This document shows positions 17,612 to 26,311 of a stretch of 58,657 nucleotides of DNA, piece by piece. The translations under genes were made by a program, and so were the position numbers. This DNA is from Oxalobacteraceae bacterium (lineage in GTDB: Bacteria; Pseudomonadota; Gammaproteobacteria; Burkholderiales; Burkholderiaceae_D). Within the stretch, counting starts at the first letter, position 1. Each line of letters opens with the position of its first letter. The stretch lies in NCBI GenBank assembly GCA_013284265.1, contig JABTBR010000047.1:1-58657 (forward strand), read 5' to 3'. Below the pieces are notes generated by a model, which saw nothing but the letters and a program-made list of their open reading frames with translations, ran no database searches and had not been told where the DNA came from.

Positions 17612-18160
17612 TTACAGAGTAGCAAGATCGGCGCGCAGCTCGTCAAACTTCAGACGGCCTAAATAAGTCTTCTTCACTTGTCCATCCGCTCCGATTAATA
17701 CCGTGTATGGCAGGCCGCCGGCGCTGTTGCCGAACTGGCGGGACAGTTCCGTGCCTTCCATGCCGGCCACGTAGAGCGGATAGGCGATCTTGAATTTACC
17801 GGCAAATTCCGCGATGTTGCCGGGAGAATCAATTCCGATCCCGATTATTTGCACGTTTTTAGCCGAACTTTCAGATTGCAACGCAGACAGCTCCGGCATT
17901 TCCTGCACGCAGGGGCCGCACCAGGGCGCCCAGAAATTGACCAGCAGGGCCTTGCCCTTGTGGCGGGCCAGCGCCTGTTGCACGCCTTTTTCGTCCGGCA
18001 GGCTCTGCTGGAAGAGGGCGTTGACCGGGCCGGTCACGCCGGGCGCGACCGCCGTCGTTTGCGGACCGGCGGCGTCTTTTTTATTCAGGCCGACGTAGGC
18101 GCCCATGGCGCCGAACAGCAGGGCGATGGCCGCATAGGCCAGTAAATTCTTTTTTGTCAT
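17612..18160 (-). CDS. TlpA-like membrane-anchored thioredoxin
   Basis: About 182 residues: one N-terminal transmembrane anchor (AYAAIALLFGAMGAYVGL), then a periplasmic thioredoxin-fold domain with redox motif WCGPC near residue 81 (NFWAPWCGPCVQEMPEL) and the cis-Pro region GGLPYTVLIGADG. Likely a disulfide reductase in cytochrome c or envelope protein maturation; the exact partner cannot be told. There is no evident ribosome site before ATG 18160, and a 23-codon ORF ends nine bases upstream, so translation may depend on coupling. Confidence 0.88.
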   Translation of the reverse strand: MTKKNLLAYAAIALLFGAMGAYVGLNKKDAAGPQTTAVAPGVTGPVNALFQQSLPDEKGVQQALARHKGKALLVNFWAPWCGPCVQEMPELSALQSESSAKNVQIIGIGIDSPGNIAEFAGKFKIAYPLYVAGMEGTELSRQFGNSAGGLPYTVLIGADGQVKKTYLGRLKFDELRADLATL

Positions 18161-18169
18161 GTGTTTTTA

Positions 18170-18241
18170 CTAAGTTCGGTTGATCTTGCCGTGCATCGCG
18201 CTGTGCATCACGCCGTGTATCGGATGCTTAATCATGTTCAT
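18170..18241 (-). CDS. Possible Met/His-rich microprotein
   Basis: ATG at 18241 (minus) opens 23 codons ending in TAG at 18170: MNMIKHPIHGVMHS then AMHGKINRT. It overlaps the end of the upstream gene in another frame, is preceded by AAAGAG, and ends just before the TlpA-like start, the geometry of a coupling ORF. Five Met and four His in 23 residues hint at metal binding, but the underlying DNA is a 12-bp imperfect tandem repeat, so the composition may be accidental. Confidence 0.3.
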   Translation of the reverse strand: MNMIKHPIHGVMHSAMHGKINRT

Positions 18242-18860
18242 GGCTGCTCTTTAATAGCAGCGTGCGCACGGCGGCCAGGTCGGCCCGCGCGTGTTTGCCG
18301 TCGGCGCGCGCCTTCGGTGCGCCGCGCAAATCGTCCAGCTCATATAAAGCGGTGTGCACGCCTTCCTGTTTCCACAGGAAGCTGACGGTCTCGACCGGAT
18401 CGAAGCGCGCCCCTTTATAGTGGGGCGATTCGGACAGCTCGATCTGGATATTCTTATTGAGCAGGAAAATTTGCACGTCCTTGGCGCTGTCGGCAAATAA
18501 TTGCAGATAGATATCGTCATGCGCGCCGGCCGTGCCGTTCAGTACCGCACCGGTCAGGAAGGGATTGAACTGTTCCAGCGCTTCCATGACCTGCAGGGCG
18601 GTCGCGCGCAGCTGGAACAGGCGGGCCGGCTGGGTGTCGGCGTGAAAGAGCGACTGATACAGGCGCAGTTCCGCTTCGATCTGCCCATTATCGGGCAAGA
18701 CATTGCTCTGGCTGGCGGCCTGGGCCTTGCCCAGAATCTGCAGCGCGGCCTTGCGTTTGGCGCTGCCGTAGTCGGCCCCATCCTGGGCGATCAGACGTGC
18801 GGCGGCCGCGGCGATTTCGGCGCGCAACTGCTGGGCTTCATCAAAAGGCTTGGACATCAT
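18228..18860 (-). CDS. Unknown protein, nucleotidyltransferase-like
   Basis: About 210 residues, cytoplasmic, alpha-helical at the N-terminus. A central stretch FLTGAVLNGTAGAHDDIYLQ then LFADSAKDVQIFLLNK resembles the Gly-x-Ala/paired-acid pattern of pol-beta-type nucleotidyltransferases, but the usual GS...DxD is not exact, so function is open. Divergent from mpl with only 83 bp between starts; in this lineage such a gene commonly neighbours mpl. I chose the ATG at 18860 (codons Met-Met-Ser-Lys); ATG at 18872 and the longer frame to 18938 run into the mpl promoter region. Confidence 0.7.
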   Translation of the reverse strand: MMSKPFDEAQQLRAEIAAAAARLIAQDGADYGSAKRKAALQILGKAQAASQSNVLPDNGQIEAELRLYQSLFHADTQPARLFQLRATALQVMEALEQFNPFLTGAVLNGTAGAHDDIYLQLFADSAKDVQIFLLNKNIQIELSESPHYKGARFDPVETVSFLWKQEGVHTALYELDDLRGAPKARADGKHARADLAAVRTLLLKSSHEHD

Positions 18861-18943
18861 GGCCAAGATCATACTCTGAACCGGAAAAAGCCACCGGGTC
18901 GGGTAAAATCCCATACTTGACCATTCGTCTGCGTACAAACAAC

Positions 18944-20341
18944 ATGCATATTCATATACTCGGCATCTGCGGCACCTTCATGGGCGGCCTGGCCGTGCTG
19001 GCGAAGGAAGCCGGCCACCGTGTCACCGGTTGCGATGCCAATGTCTATCCGCCGATGAGCACCCAGCTGGAAGCCCAGGGCATCGAACTGATCCAGGGCT
19101 TCGGGCCGGAGCAGACCCAGCTGAACCCTGATCTGTATGTTATTGGCAATGTTGTCTCGCGCGGCAATCCGTTGATCGAAGAGATCATGAACCGCAGCCT
19201 GCCCTATGTGTCCGGGCCGCAGTGGATAGGCGAACATATATTACGCGACAAATGGGTGCTGGCCGTGGCCGGCACCCACGGCAAGACCACCACCTCGGCC
19301 ATGCTGACCTGGATCCTGGAAGATAACGGCTATGCGCCCGGCTTCCTGATTGGCGGCGTGCCGATGAACTTTGGCGTGTCGGCCCGGCTGACCGGCAGCA
19401 GCGCCGGTGCGGGCGGCAAGTCCGGCGATTCGGTGTTCTTCGTCATCGAAGCCGACGAATACGACACCGCCTTCTTCGACAAGCGCAGCAAGTTCGTGCA
19501 CTACCACGCCAAGACCGCGATCCTGAACAACCTGGAATACGATCACGCCGACATCTTCCCCGATCTCCATGCGATCGAAACCCAATTCCATCATCTGGTG
19601 CGCACCGTGCCGGGTCTGGGCCGGATCATCGCGAATCACGACGAGGCGGCGCTGAAGCGCGTGCTGGCGCGCGGCTGCTGGAGCGAGCAGGAAAGCTTCG
19701 GCCATGGCGACGGCGCCGACTGGGGCTTGCGGGAACATGCGGATGGCAGCTTCGATGTCATCTTCAAAGGCGAGATCGGCGGCACGGTCGAGTGGTCGCT
19801 CACCGGCAAGCACAACCGCGCCAATGCGCTGGCCGCGATCGCCGCCGCCCGCCATGTCGGCGTGCCGGTGGCCCTGGCCGCCGCCTCGCTGGCGCGCTTC
19901 GAGAACGTCAAGCGGCGCATGGAAGTGCGCGGCGTCGTCAACAACATCACCGTGTATGACGACTTCGCCCACCATCCGACCGCGATCGCCACCACCGTCG
20001 GCGGCCTGCGCCAGAAGCTCAGGCATAGCGGCGGCGGCCGCATCCTGGCCGTGCTGGAACCGCGCTCGAACACGATGAAGCTGGGCGCGATGAAGGATGC
20101 GCTGCCGGGCAGTCTGGTCGACGCCGACCTGGTGTTTGGCTTCGGCAGCCGCGCCGCGCTGGGCTGGAGCCTGGGCGAAGCGCTGGCGCCGCTGGGCGCG
20201 CTGGCCAGCGCCCATGAGGATATTGGCGAGCTGGTGCAGTCCATCGCGGCGGCGGCCCAGCCGGGCGACCATATCGTGGTGATGAGTAACGGCGGCTTCG
20301 GCGGCGTACACCAGAAAATCCTGGAAGCGCTGGCCCGATGA
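18944..20341 (+). CDS. mpl: Mpl muropeptide ligase
   Basis: UDP-N-acetylmuramate:L-alanyl-gamma-D-glutamyl-meso-diaminopimelate ligase; reattaches recycled tripeptide to UDP-MurNAc, complementing AmpD in this window. About 465 residues. N-terminal Rossmann HIHILGICGTFMGGLAVLA, ATP loop GTHGKTTTSAM near 111, EADEYDTAFFDKRSKF, HNRANALAAIAA and the Mur-ligase C-terminal domain (YDDFAHHPTAI, EPRSNTMKLG). The ATG at 18944 gives the family N-terminus. Its stop overlaps yqiA by ATGA. Confidence 0.96.
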   Translation: MHIHILGICGTFMGGLAVLAKEAGHRVTGCDANVYPPMSTQLEAQGIELIQGFGPEQTQLNPDLYVIGNVVSRGNPLIEEIMNRSLPYVSGPQWIGEHILRDKWVLAVAGTHGKTTTSAMLTWILEDNGYAPGFLIGGVPMNFGVSARLTGSSAGAGGKSGDSVFFVIEADEYDTAFFDKRSKFVHYHAKTAILNNLEYDHADIFPDLHAIETQFHHLVRTVPGLGRIIANHDEAALKRVLARGCWSEQESFGHGDGADWGLREHADGSFDVIFKGEIGGTVEWSLTGKHNRANALAAIAAARHVGVPVALAAASLARFENVKRRMEVRGVVNNITVYDDFAHHPTAIATTVGGLRQKLRHSGGGRILAVLEPRSNTMKLGAMKDALPGSLVDADLVFGFGSRAALGWSLGEALAPLGALASAHEDIGELVQSIAAAAQPGDHIVVMSNGGFGGVHQKILEALAR

Positions 20342-20916
20342 TTCTTTATCTGCATGGATTCCGGTCCTCGCCCCAGTCGATGAAGGCACGCCTGACCGGC
20401 GAGCGCATGGTCCAGGTCGGCATGGGCCATCAGTTCGTCAGCCCGCAGTTGCCCGCGTCGCCGAAGGCGGCGATGGCGCTGGCCTTGCAACTGGCCGATG
20501 GCGTGCCGGCCGATAAGCTGGCGATCGTCGGCTCCTCGCTGGGCGGCTTCTACGCCACCTGGCTGGCCGAGCGCCTGGGCTGCCGTGCCGTGCTATTGAA
20601 TCCGGCCGTGGTGCCGCAGCTCGATCTGGACCAGCATGTGGGCGTGACGACCCAGTTCCATTCGGACCAGCCCTTCGAGTTCAAGCGCGAATACATCGCT
20701 GAGCTGCGCGCGCTGACGGTGGACAAGATCACGCGCCCCGAGCGCTATTTCCTGATCGCCGCGACCGGCGACGAGGTGCTCGATTACCGCGATATGGTGA
20801 AACATTACGAGGGCGCGCGCCAACGCGTGATCCAGGGCAGCGACCACGGTATCGGCGAATTTGCCGACTATGTCGACGAGGTACTGGCGTTTTGCGGTAT
20901 TGGGGCGGGCCGGTGA
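20338..20916 (+). CDS. yqiA: YqiA-like alpha/beta-hydrolase esterase
   Basis: About 192 residues, alpha/beta hydrolase. N-terminal strand MILYLHGFRSSPQSMKA supplies the oxyanion region, nucleophile elbow GSSLGGFYATWLAERLG, Asp in TGDEVLDYRD and His in QGSDHGI complete the triad. E. coli YqiA hydrolyses short acyl esters; physiological substrate unknown. Overlaps mpl by four bases and ubiC by four bases (GTGA), so it is part of mpl-yqiA-ubiC-rnb. Confidence 0.9.
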   Translation: MILYLHGFRSSPQSMKARLTGERMVQVGMGHQFVSPQLPASPKAAMALALQLADGVPADKLAIVGSSLGGFYATWLAERLGCRAVLLNPAVVPQLDLDQHVGVTTQFHSDQPFEFKREYIAELRALTVDKITRPERYFLIAATGDEVLDYRDMVKHYEGARQRVIQGSDHGIGEFADYVDEVLAFCGIGAGR

Positions 20917-21521
20917 GCGGGCCTTCCTTGCGCCTGGCCCAGTGGCAACCCCATGTGACCGCGCTGAACGCGCCGCGGGCGCTGCACCACTGGTTGAATA
21001 GCCGCGGTTCGCTGACGAATAAATTGAAGGACCACAGCACGGCTTTCCGCGTGCAGTGCTTGCACCAGACCACGGCGCGCTGCCTGGCCGATGAAGCCGC
21101 CGAAATCGGCATGCGCAGGCCGGGCCGGGTATGGGAGAGGGAAGTGCTGCTGCGGTGTGATAATACGCCGGTGGTGTTCGCCCACACCGTGGTGCCGATG
21201 GCGGCGACGGCCTCGGACTGGCCGCTGTTCAGCGCGCTGGGCGACCGTTCGCTGGGCACGACGCTGTTCGGCGATCCGCAGGTGCGGCGCGGACCGCTGG
21301 AATTTGCCCGGCTGCGTGCCGGACATCCCTTGATGCAAAGGGCGAGGCAAGCCTTGGGGCTGCCGGAGGGAGGCGCGGGACCGGCGCCGATACTGTATGC
21401 GCGGCGCTGCCTGTACCGGCGCCATCAGGGGCTGCTGCTGGTGACCGAGGTGTTTCTGCCCAGCGTGCTGGAATTAGTTATACAGTCCAAAACAATCACA
21501 ACAATAACGAACAGAAGCTAG
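20913..21521 (+). CDS. ubiC: Chorismate-pyruvate lyase
   Basis: Converts chorismate to 4-hydroxybenzoate for ubiquinone. About 202 residues. Family features: early Trp (WLNSRGSLT), the strand pattern RVWEREVLLRCDNTPVVFAHTVVP, and LGDRSLGTTLFGDP. The start is uncertain: GTG 20913 overlaps the yqiA stop (GTGA), as in coupled genes; ATG 20892 would overlap 25 bases. Supplies the aromatic precursor that the shikimate genes aroE and aroQ in this window lead toward. Confidence 0.9.
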   Translation: MSGPSLRLAQWQPHVTALNAPRALHHWLNSRGSLTNKLKDHSTAFRVQCLHQTTARCLADEAAEIGMRRPGRVWEREVLLRCDNTPVVFAHTVVPMAATASDWPLFSALGDRSLGTTLFGDPQVRRGPLEFARLRAGHPLMQRARQALGLPEGGAGPAPILYARRCLYRRHQGLLLVTEVFLPSVLELVIQSKTITTITNRS

Positions 21522-21523
21522 CA

Positions 21524-23599
21524 ATGAATCTATTTTTTGAAGAATCCGGCGATTTCAAGGTCGGCACGGTGCTGTCCCAGGCGGGCGAGGCGTATCAGGT
21601 GGAAATGGCCAGCGGCAAGCGCACCAAGGTCAAGGTCAAGGACGTGCTGCTGCAGTACGAGAAGCCCAGCCCGGCCGAGCTGCATGCCCAGGCCAAGGCC
21701 ATCGTCGCCGACATCGATCTGGAATTCCTGTGGGAAGTGGCTGGCGAAGAAGAGTTCGGCTTTGCCGAACTGGGCGCCGAATACTTCGGCCATGCGCCCC
21801 TGCCTGCGGAAGCGGCCGGCCTGATCCTGTGCCTGCATTCCTCGCCGATCTACTTCTATAAAAAAGGCCGTGGCCGCTACAAGGCGGCACCGGAGCAGGC
21901 GCTGCGCGCCGCCCAGGCCGGTATCGAGAAGAAGAAACAGCAGGCGCTGGTGCAAGCCGGCTACGTGGAAGAGCTGAAGGCCAATCAGTTGCCGGCCTCG
22001 ATGCAGAATATGGTGCTGCAACTGCTGTTCAAACCGGACAAGAATGCGCTCGAATACAAGGCCTTGGAAGCGGCTTGCAATGAATTGCACACCAATCCGC
22101 AGCGCTTGATGCTGGCCGTGGGCGGCATCGCCTCGCCTAAAGAGCTGCATATGTCGCGCTTCCTGTTCGAGAACTTCCCGCGCGGATCCGGTTTCCCGGA
22201 CGTGCCGGTGCCGGCCACGCCGGGCGGCCTGCCGCTGGCGGCCGTGGCCGCGTTCTCCATCGATGACGTGACCACCACCGAGATCGACGATGCCTTCTCG
22301 GTCGTCAAGCTGGACGACGGCATGATCCGGGTCGGCATCCACATCGCCGCGCCGGCGCTGGGCATCAAGCCCGACGATATGGTCGACAAGATGGCGCGCA
22401 CCCGCATGTCCACCGTGTATATGCCGGGCGACAAGATCACCATGCTGCCCGATGCCATCGTGGAAGCGTTCACCCTGGCCGAAGGCAAGACTTGCCCGGC
22501 GCTGTCGCTGTACGCCACGCTGGACCCGGCCGACTGGAGCGTCGTCAAAACCGAGACGCGTGCCGAAATGGTGCCGATCGCCAGCAATCTGCGCCATAAC
22601 GACCTCGATGAACTGGTCAATGAGGACACCCTGGCCAGCGGCGAGGGCGAGTACGCCCACAAGGCCGAGCTGGCCACGCTGTGGCAGTGGGCCCAGCAGC
22701 TGGAACAGGGCCGCATGAAAAAGCGCGAAGGCTTCGGCCTCAAGCCCGAACAGAACAACCGCATCGATTTCAACTTCTACGTGGAAAACGATGTCGTCAC
22801 CGTCAGCCGCCGCAAGCGTGGTGCGCCGCTGGACAAGATCGTGGCCGAGCTGATGATCTTCGCCAACAGCACCTGGGGCAAGCTGATGCACGACCACGGC
22901 GTGCCCGGCATTTACCGCAGCCAGGGCGGCGGTACCGGCGGCTGGGCCGCCAAGATGCAGGTGCGCATGGTCACCCATGCCGCGCCCCACCAGGGCTTGG
23001 GTGTGGACCAGTACGCCTGGAGCACCTCGCCGCTGCGCCGCTATACCGATCTGGTCAACCAGTGGCAGATCCTGGCCTGCGCCGAGCATGGCGTGACCGC
23101 GCCGCTGGTGGCCCCGTTCAAGCCCAAGGATGCGAATCTGTTCGCGATCGTGTCGGCCTTTGATGCGGCGTATGCGGCCTATGGCGACCATCAGTCGAAT
23201 ATGGAACGCTACTGGTGCTTGCGCTGGCTGGGCCAGGAAGACGCGAAACAGGTCGAGGCGGTGGTGCTGAAGGATGAAGTGCTGCGCCTGGTCGATATTC
23301 CGCTGATTATTCGTCTGCCAGGCATGCCGCAGGTGGCGCGCGGCGCCCAGGTCAAGCTCGATATCATCCGTTGGGATGAGGTCGATCTGACAATTGAGGC
23401 GCGCCTGCTGGAAATCCCCGTGGCCGCCGACGTGGCTGGCGACGCTGAGCTCGACTATGAGGACGAGGACGAGGGCGATGGCAACGGTGAAGCCGCCGCC
23501 GCCGATGCCGACGTCAACGGCGCCGCCGATCCGGAAGTGGAGGCGGCCGAGGCTGGAGCCGAGGATGATGCGGCCAAGGCGGAGACGCCGGCCGAGTAA
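21524..23599 (+). CDS. RNB-domain 3'-5' exoribonuclease
   Basis: RNase II/R superfamily, about 691 residues. N-terminus MNLFFEESGDFKVGTVLSQ is the small beta-barrel-like RNA-binding part common in Burkholderiales relatives. The RNB catalytic centre begins near residue 246: SIDDVTTTEIDDAFSVVKLD carries the metal-binding Asp cluster, continuing with VGIHIAAPALGI, and LRRYTDLVNQWQ downstream. The last ~50 residues are a strongly acidic Glu/Asp/Ala tail, unlike the basic tail of RNase R. Likely degrades RNA from the 3' end. Follows ubiC by two bases' gap; ATG 21524. Terminates at repeat copy 3. Confidence 0.9.
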   Translation: MNLFFEESGDFKVGTVLSQAGEAYQVEMASGKRTKVKVKDVLLQYEKPSPAELHAQAKAIVADIDLEFLWEVAGEEEFGFAELGAEYFGHAPLPAEAAGLILCLHSSPIYFYKKGRGRYKAAPEQALRAAQAGIEKKKQQALVQAGYVEELKANQLPASMQNMVLQLLFKPDKNALEYKALEAACNELHTNPQRLMLAVGGIASPKELHMSRFLFENFPRGSGFPDVPVPATPGGLPLAAVAAFSIDDVTTTEIDDAFSVVKLDDGMIRVGIHIAAPALGIKPDDMVDKMARTRMSTVYMPGDKITMLPDAIVEAFTLAEGKTCPALSLYATLDPADWSVVKTETRAEMVPIASNLRHNDLDELVNEDTLASGEGEYAHKAELATLWQWAQQLEQGRMKKREGFGLKPEQNNRIDFNFYVENDVVTVSRRKRGAPLDKIVAELMIFANSTWGKLMHDHGVPGIYRSQGGGTGGWAAKMQVRMVTHAAPHQGLGVDQYAWSTSPLRRYTDLVNQWQILACAEHGVTAPLVAPFKPKDANLFAIVSAFDAAYAAYGDHQSNMERYWCLRWLGQEDAKQVEAVVLKDEVLRLVDIPLIIRLPGMPQVARGAQVKLDIIRWDEVDLTIEARLLEIPVAADVAGDAELDYEDEDEGDGNGEAAAADADVNGAADPEVEAAEAGAEDDAAKAETPAE

Positions 23600-23642
23600 G
23601 GCTAGTCGCCTTAATAATGCATGCATTTCGCGGCAGTTTGCC

Positions 23643-23746
23643 TAAACCTACGGCATAACCCTGGGGTCTGACCTTAGGGTCCGGAGAGGGGCTACGCCCC
23701 GCCGATCCCTAGGGACCGGCCCCCGGCTCTTAGCCTTGGGTTCTAA
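23643..23746 (+). repeat. Dispersed palindromic repeat, copy 3 (long form)
   Basis: Left arm TAAACCTACGGCATAACCC, inner GGGGTCTGACC, the long GC-rich centre (GAGGGGCTACGCCCC, then GATCCCTAGGGACC), right arm CCCCGGCTCTTAGCC and TTGGGTTCTAA. It is more diverged than copy 2 but has the same architecture. Lies 44 bp after the RNB gene stop; the rest of 23600-23851 shows nothing else beyond a -10-like TAAAAT at 23809. Confidence 0.85.
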
Positions 23747-23851
23747 TAGCGCATCGGCCCGCGGCCTCGGGGGTTTAAAAACAACGCTGCGGTCCGCTTG
23801 CTTTGACGTAAAATCAGCCATCTTTTTGATGCACACCTTGCCTGGCGACGC

Positions 23852-24739
23852 GTGAAGTCTTTCCAAGAAAATCGTTTTCTCTTCCTTGCCACCGGCATTT
23901 CCGTGCTGGCCCATGCTGCATTGCTGGCGGTGCACTTTGTCGCGCCGGACAGTTTCCGCATCGAGCCCACCGACCCGGGCCTGGAAGTCATCCTGGTCAA
24001 TGCCAAGCACGCCAAGGCGCCGCTGAAGGCCGAGGCGCTGGCCCAGGCCAATCTGGACGGCGGCGGCAATGCCGATGCCGGCCGCGCCAAGTCGCCCTTG
24101 CCCGATATGCGCAAGATGGAAATGGGCGACAGCGTCAAGGCCACCAAGCGCCGCATCGCCGACCTGGAACAGCAGCAGCGCAATCTGCTCAGCCAGGTCA
24201 GCAAACCGACCAGCTTCATGACGCCGCCGGTCACCGAAAAGAGCAAACCCGACCCCACGCCCACCGGCGCCGACCTGATCGACAGCAGCAAGGCCATCGC
24301 GCGCATGGCCGCCGAGATCAGCGAAACCATCGACGACCAGAACAAGCGGCCGAAAAAGACCTTCATCACGCCGAGCACACGCGAAGTGGGTTACGCCGAC
24401 TATTACAAGACGATGCAAAAGCGTATCGAGGACATCGGCACGCTCAATTTCCCCCAACAAAACGGGCGCAAACTGTACGGCGAGCTGGTGGTCTACATTC
24501 CCGTGTTCCAGGACGGCAGCATTTACCTGAAGGATGGCGGCGCGCGTGTGGAGAAAAGTTCCGGCAACGCGGCCCTGGACGCGAAGGCGCTGGAAATCGT
24601 GCGCCGCGCGGCGCCGTTCGGACGCTTCCCGCCCAAGATGCTGTCCAACGACAAGGATGACCTGTGGGTCATCATCACCCGATTCAAATTTACCCGCGAC
24701 GACAAAATGGAAGCTCAATTAAAAGGCGGGTCCAATTGA
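23852..24739 (+). CDS. TonB-like energy-transducer protein
   Basis: About 295 residues: short cytoplasmic start, a single N-terminal transmembrane helix (FLFLATGISVLAHAALLAVHF), a long periplasmic linker with a possible coiled coil (RIADLEQQQRNLLSQV, ~105-125), and a C-terminal TonB-type domain (LYGELVVYIPVFQDGSIYL, then SSGNAALDAKALEIVRRAAPFG). It could transmit proton-motive-force energy to an outer-membrane transporter, but no ExbB/ExbD or receptor is near, and the aroE linkage suggests a conserved Burkholderiales paralogue of unknown partner. The start is GTG 23852; no stronger alternative is visible. The stop overlaps aroE by one base. Confidence 0.85.
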   Translation: MKSFQENRFLFLATGISVLAHAALLAVHFVAPDSFRIEPTDPGLEVILVNAKHAKAPLKAEALAQANLDGGGNADAGRAKSPLPDMRKMEMGDSVKATKRRIADLEQQQRNLLSQVSKPTSFMTPPVTEKSKPDPTPTGADLIDSSKAIARMAAEISETIDDQNKRPKKTFITPSTREVGYADYYKTMQKRIEDIGTLNFPQQNGRKLYGELVVYIPVFQDGSIYLKDGGARVEKSSGNAALDAKALEIVRRAAPFGRFPPKMLSNDKDDLWVIITRFKFTRDDKMEAQLKGGSN

Positions 24740-25557
24740 TGGACCGTTACTGCGTATTCGGCAACCCGATTGCCCACAGCAAGTCTCCCGAGATCCACGC
24801 CGCCTTCGCGGCCCAGACCGGCCAGCAGCTGACGTATGAAAAAATCCTGGCGCCGCTGGACGGCTTTGCCGCCGCCGTGCAGGACTTCATCGCCGCCGGC
24901 GGCAAGGGCGCCAATGTGACCGTGCCCTTCAAGCTGGAGGCGTGCAAGGTGGCGCAGGCGCTGACGGTGCGCGCCCAGGCGGCGGGTGCCGTCAATACCC
25001 TGCATTTCAGCGAGCAGGGCATCATCGGCGACAACACCGACGGCGCCGGACTGGTGGCCGACATCGTCGCCAACGCGGGCGTGGCGATCACCGGCAAGCG
25101 CGTGTTGTTGCTGGGCGCCGGTGGCGCCGCGCGCGGCGTGGTATTGCCTATCCTGGAACATCGCCCGGCCCAACTGGTGATCGCCAACCGCACCGTGGCC
25201 ACCGCGCAGGCGCTGGTGGAGCAGTTCGCGGCGCTGGGCGGCGCGGGCGTGGTCAGCGCCTGCGGCTTCGCGGACGCGCAGGGCGTGTTCGACATCGTCA
25301 TCAACGCCACCTCGGCCAGCCTGAACGCGGACCTGCCGCCGGTGCCGGCGAGCGTGTTCGGCCCCGGCACGCTGGCGCTGGACATGATGTACGCGAAAGA
25401 GCCGACCATCTTCATGCAATTCGCCGAAAACCATGGCGCGCTGGTGCGCGACGGCCTGGGCATGCTGGTCGAGCAGGCCGCCGAAGCGTTCGCGGTCTGG
25501 CGCGGCGTGCATCCGCAGACGGCCGAGCTGCTGCACGCCATGCGCCACCGTCCATGA
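24739..25557 (+). CDS. aroE: Shikimate dehydrogenase
   Basis: NADPH-dependent reduction of 3-dehydroshikimate. About 272 residues. Substrate-binding N-domain with NPIAHSKSPEIHAAFA and NVTVPFKLEA (Lys) and DNTDGAGLVADI (Asp), then the NADP Rossmann loop GAGGAARGVVLPIL near 130 with NRT after the second strand. Start at 24739 overlaps the TonB-like stop; the stop overlaps mtgA by ATGA. Hence TonB-like, aroE and mtgA are one translationally coupled operon. Confidence 0.97.
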   Translation: MDRYCVFGNPIAHSKSPEIHAAFAAQTGQQLTYEKILAPLDGFAAAVQDFIAAGGKGANVTVPFKLEACKVAQALTVRAQAAGAVNTLHFSEQGIIGDNTDGAGLVADIVANAGVAITGKRVLLLGAGGAARGVVLPILEHRPAQLVIANRTVATAQALVEQFAALGGAGVVSACGFADAQGVFDIVINATSASLNADLPPVPASVFGPGTLALDMMYAKEPTIFMQFAENHGALVRDGLGMLVEQAAEAFAVWRGVHPQTAELLHAMRHRP

Positions 25558-26267
25558 GCAGCGCAGGCAAATCCGGCAAGGGCTTCCGCTGGTTCCGCTG
25601 GCTGGTGCTGCTGCCGCTGGCCGTCGTGCTGCTGGTCCAGCTGTATTTCCTGGCGCAGATCTGGTGGTGGGTCGACCATAATCCGGGCATGACCAGCTTC
25701 ATGAGCCAGCAGCAGGAAGCCATCCAGGCCAAGAACCCCAAGGCGAATATCCAGCAGTTGTGGGTGCCGTATGCGCGCATTTCGAGTAATCTGAAGCGTG
25801 CCATCATCGCCTCGGAAGACGCCAATTTTTCGGATCACGAAGGGGTGGACTGGGAAGCGCTGCAAAAGGCCTACGAGAAGAATAATAAAAAACACAAGGT
25901 GGTCTCGGGCGGCTCGACCATTACCCAGCAGCTGGCCAAGAATCTGTTCCTGTCCGGCTCGCGCAGCTATCTGCGCAAGGGCCAGGAACTGGTGATCACC
26001 TATATGCTGGAAGCGCTGATGGACAAGGAGCGCATCTTCGAGATTTATTTGAACGTGGTGGAATTCGGCAGCGGTGTGTTCGGCGCCGAGGCGGCCGCGC
26101 GTCATTACTATGGCGTGAGCGCGGCCAATCTGGGCGCGGCGCAGGCGGCCAAGCTGGCGGTGATGCTGCCCAATCCGCGTTTCTATGACAAGCACCGCGA
26201 TTCGGGTTATCTGGCGCGCCGCACCGGCACCATCCTGCGCCGCATGGGATCGGCCGAACTGCCGTAA
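25554..26267 (+). CDS. mtgA: Monofunctional peptidoglycan glycosyltransferase
   Basis: GT51 transglycosylase polymerising lipid II, without a transpeptidase domain. About 237 residues: N-terminal transmembrane helix (FRWLVLLPLAVVLLVQLYFL) and the periplasmic GT51 domain with motifs ASEDANFSDHEGVDWEAL (catalytic Glu), GGSTITQQLAKNLFLS, and EIYLNVVEFGSGVFGAEAAA. ATG 25554 overlaps the aroE stop. Linked to Mpl and AmpD in this window only by the cell-wall theme. Confidence 0.96.
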   Translation: MSSAGKSGKGFRWFRWLVLLPLAVVLLVQLYFLAQIWWWVDHNPGMTSFMSQQQEAIQAKNPKANIQQLWVPYARISSNLKRAIIASEDANFSDHEGVDWEALQKAYEKNNKKHKVVSGGSTITQQLAKNLFLSGSRSYLRKGQELVITYMLEALMDKERIFEIYLNVVEFGSGVFGAEAAARHYYGVSAANLGAAQAAKLAVMLPNPRFYDKHRDSGYLARRTGTILRRMGSAELP

Positions 26268-26311
26268 GCATTCTTTCCTGTTGTTGATCTGACCATGAAA
26301 GCGAGCCGCAT

